A stretch of 64,000 nucleotides of DNA from Xanthostigma xanthostigma. Taxonomy: Eukaryota; Arthropoda; Insecta; Raphidioptera; Raphidiidae. The position numbers and the translations under genes were made by a program. Location of the stretch: positions 43,432,001 through 43,496,000 of the forward strand of contig OY754466.1 in assembly GCA_963575645.1 (NCBI GenBank). Direction: 5' to 3'. The notes under the pieces are model-generated. The model had not been told where the DNA came from. It searched no databases and worked only from the letters and a program-made list of their open reading frames with translations. Each line of letters opens with the position of its first letter. Position 1 is the stretch's first letter. This document shows, piece by piece, positions 62,863 through 64,000 of this stretch.

Positions 62863-62960
62863 CAGTGGCGTACCTGCATAACATTCGCGACAGTGGCGTA
62901 ACAATAGGGTGGCAGAACGCGGGCAAAATGCCACGGGCCCCTGGTTTGAGGCGGTTAGGA
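62863..62960 (+). mobile_element. hAT 5'-end fragments (two CAGTGGCGTA starts)
   Basis: CAGTGGCGTACCTG at 62864 and CAGTGGCGTAACAATAGGG at 62892, followed by CACGGGCCCC, are typical of CAGTGGCGTA hAT elements. One start appears inserted in the other. No right end in view. Confidence 0.4.
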
Positions 62961-63002
62961 GGTTAGGACAGGAGGAACCAAACATTTATTACACAATTTG
63001 GT

Positions 63003-63132
63003 AATAGTATATTGTGCAACTAGTGCGGCAAGTTGTCAATTGTCCACGAAAGCGAAGTTGAGCGCACGAGCGAAGCGAGTGCGCTCATTCGCTTGAGGGG
63101 CAATTGACAATGCCTCACGAGTTGCACATACT
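63003..63132. repeat. Fold-back element, 130 bp
   Basis: AATAGTATATTGTGCAACTA...GTTGTCAATTGTCC inverted as GGGCAATTGACAATG...GTTGCACATACTATT. The centre has AGCGAAGTTGAGCGCACGAG. Confidence 0.6.
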
Positions 63133-63164
63133 ATTTTTTTATTACGAATTAAATTAAATTAAAA

Positions 63165-63250
63165 TTAAAATTTTATTACGAATTAAAAAAAGAAATTAAA
63201 AGTAATAAAAATTAAATCATTACAAAGTTGAAAATTCAGTTAAAATTGTT
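63165..63250 (-). mobile_element. Fragment of the TTAA MITE
   Basis: AAAGTTGAAAATTCAGTTAA and flanks match the interior of the MPI-intron copy near 27190-27260. Confidence 0.55.
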
Positions 63251-63485
63251 ATTGTATTGGTAACTATGGTAACTCTGAATTTGCGTGCGGCAAACAATAA
63301 TTTCAGTGCGACAAATAAAGTTTCCGCACGCAAATGAAAATAGCTACTTTTCAACCGTAACAACGTGCGTAAACATACCACTTTTCCGGCATGAGTAATA
63401 AAAAAAATATTAATTTTCTATTTAATCAAATTAAGTTAGGTATATTAACTCGAGAACATACACGAATTATATAAATATCTACTTT

Positions 63486-64000
63486 AAGACTAATTTACAC
63501 TTTGTTAAGTAGCAAGTGCAGGTGACAAGTGATTAGTTAACACGATTTTATGGTGTTAAGTGTTAAGTGTGAAGAAAACGTTCACACAATGTTTAGTGCT
63601 TTTGCAGAACCCAAGTGTCTGCCGTGCAGAAATCGAACATGACTTGTTATTGAAATCCAAAAATCTAAGAGATTATGGCAAAAAAATGGATAAGCACAAG
63701 ACTTCAGTATGGAGCTAATGATAAACTTTTCCAAGAACTGATTAATGAAGATCCAACTGAATTTTGTAACTCAATGCGAATGACAGAAGAAATATTTAAT
63801 AAGTTATATTGACTATTGTTGGGCCAACTATAACAAATTTCAAATAATTCACAGTGATTCGGGTGATGCTGCAAGTGCGGGAGTGCGCGGGTGTACGGGG
63901 AGAGCTACTTAACAGCTACTTAACAGAAAAAATAGACCGACCTTCTATTCACTTTACTTCGCACTCGCACTTATCACTTAACAGCGGGGCCGTTTACACT
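63486..64000 (+). mobile_element. PIF/Harbinger-like element with broken nuclease, running to the window edge
   Basis: Left part AGACTAATTTACACTTTG with TTAAGTAGCAAGTGCAGG; the right part in reverse reads AGTGTAAACGGCCCCGCTG with TTAAGTGATAAGTGCGAG. These GGCCGTTTACACT-type inverted ends are usual for Harbinger MITEs. Inside, 63675-63812 encodes 45 residues then a stop. The right boundary may lie outside. Confidence 0.6.
63675..63812 (+). pseudogene. Harbinger-type nuclease, N-terminal remnant
   Basis: Reads MAKKWISTRLQYGANDKLFQ ELINEDPTEFCNSMRMTEE IFNKLY stop. W-x5-R...LF.EL...DP..F.N..RM..E.F..L is the recognisable N-terminal pattern of Harbinger nucleases (HARBI1-like). It is stopped after 45 codons and the rest has been deleted, so it is not functional. 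Confidence 0.6.

Overview
The window is nuclear DNA from an insect (at least an arthropod). It is strongly AT-rich, its genes have short exons with GT..AG introns, and the space between genes is packed with transposable-element remnants. The order cannot be fixed from sequence alone. The protein-coding exons match animal families closely enough to name six genes, and everything else supported here is repeat-derived.

Layout. 1-7282: a non-LTR retrotransposon (complete ORF1, start of ORF2) and a mosaic of DNA-transposon fragments lie downstream of exon 1 of a dynamin (shibire) gene at 7283-7446, minus strand; the rest of that gene would lie past the left edge. 8033-12244: VPS72/YL1, seven exons, minus strand. 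12373-12765: ISCA1, one exon, minus strand, only 128 bp upstream of VPS72. 13405-17965: Rab11, four exons, plus strand, head-to-head with ISCA1 across about 640 bp. 18202-26625: gene-free and repeat-rich. 26646-30616: mannose-6-phosphate isomerase (MPI), six exons, minus strand. 30617-55377: about 25 kb without a recognisable host gene, with Helitrons, hAT, Harbinger-like and mariner-like MITEs, SINEs, long palindromes and a Jockey-type RT tail. 55724-56422: an intronless atonal-family bHLH gene. 56467-64000: more repeats, ending in a PIF/Harbinger-like element with a broken nuclease fragment.

The host genes are ordinary cell-biology genes (endocytosis and recycling: dynamin, Rab11; chromatin: VPS72; Fe-S clusters: ISCA1; sugar metabolism: MPI) plus one proneural transcription factor. 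I see no operon-like system. The compact ISCA1-VPS72 tandem and the ISCA1/Rab11 divergent promoter are the only clear gene-gene arrangements.

The most interesting material is transposon biology: three Helitrons, two carrying a tRNA-Lys-like module; tRNA-like pol III boxes in several unrelated repeats; nested insertions with perfect target duplications and matching empty sites; very long near-perfect palindromes able to form dsRNA; and a CATA microsatellite expanded inside only one copy of a dispersed element. No convincing new protein-coding system was found. Exon boundaries were worked out by hand from splice signals and reading frame, and repeat families are named from termini and target duplications only.
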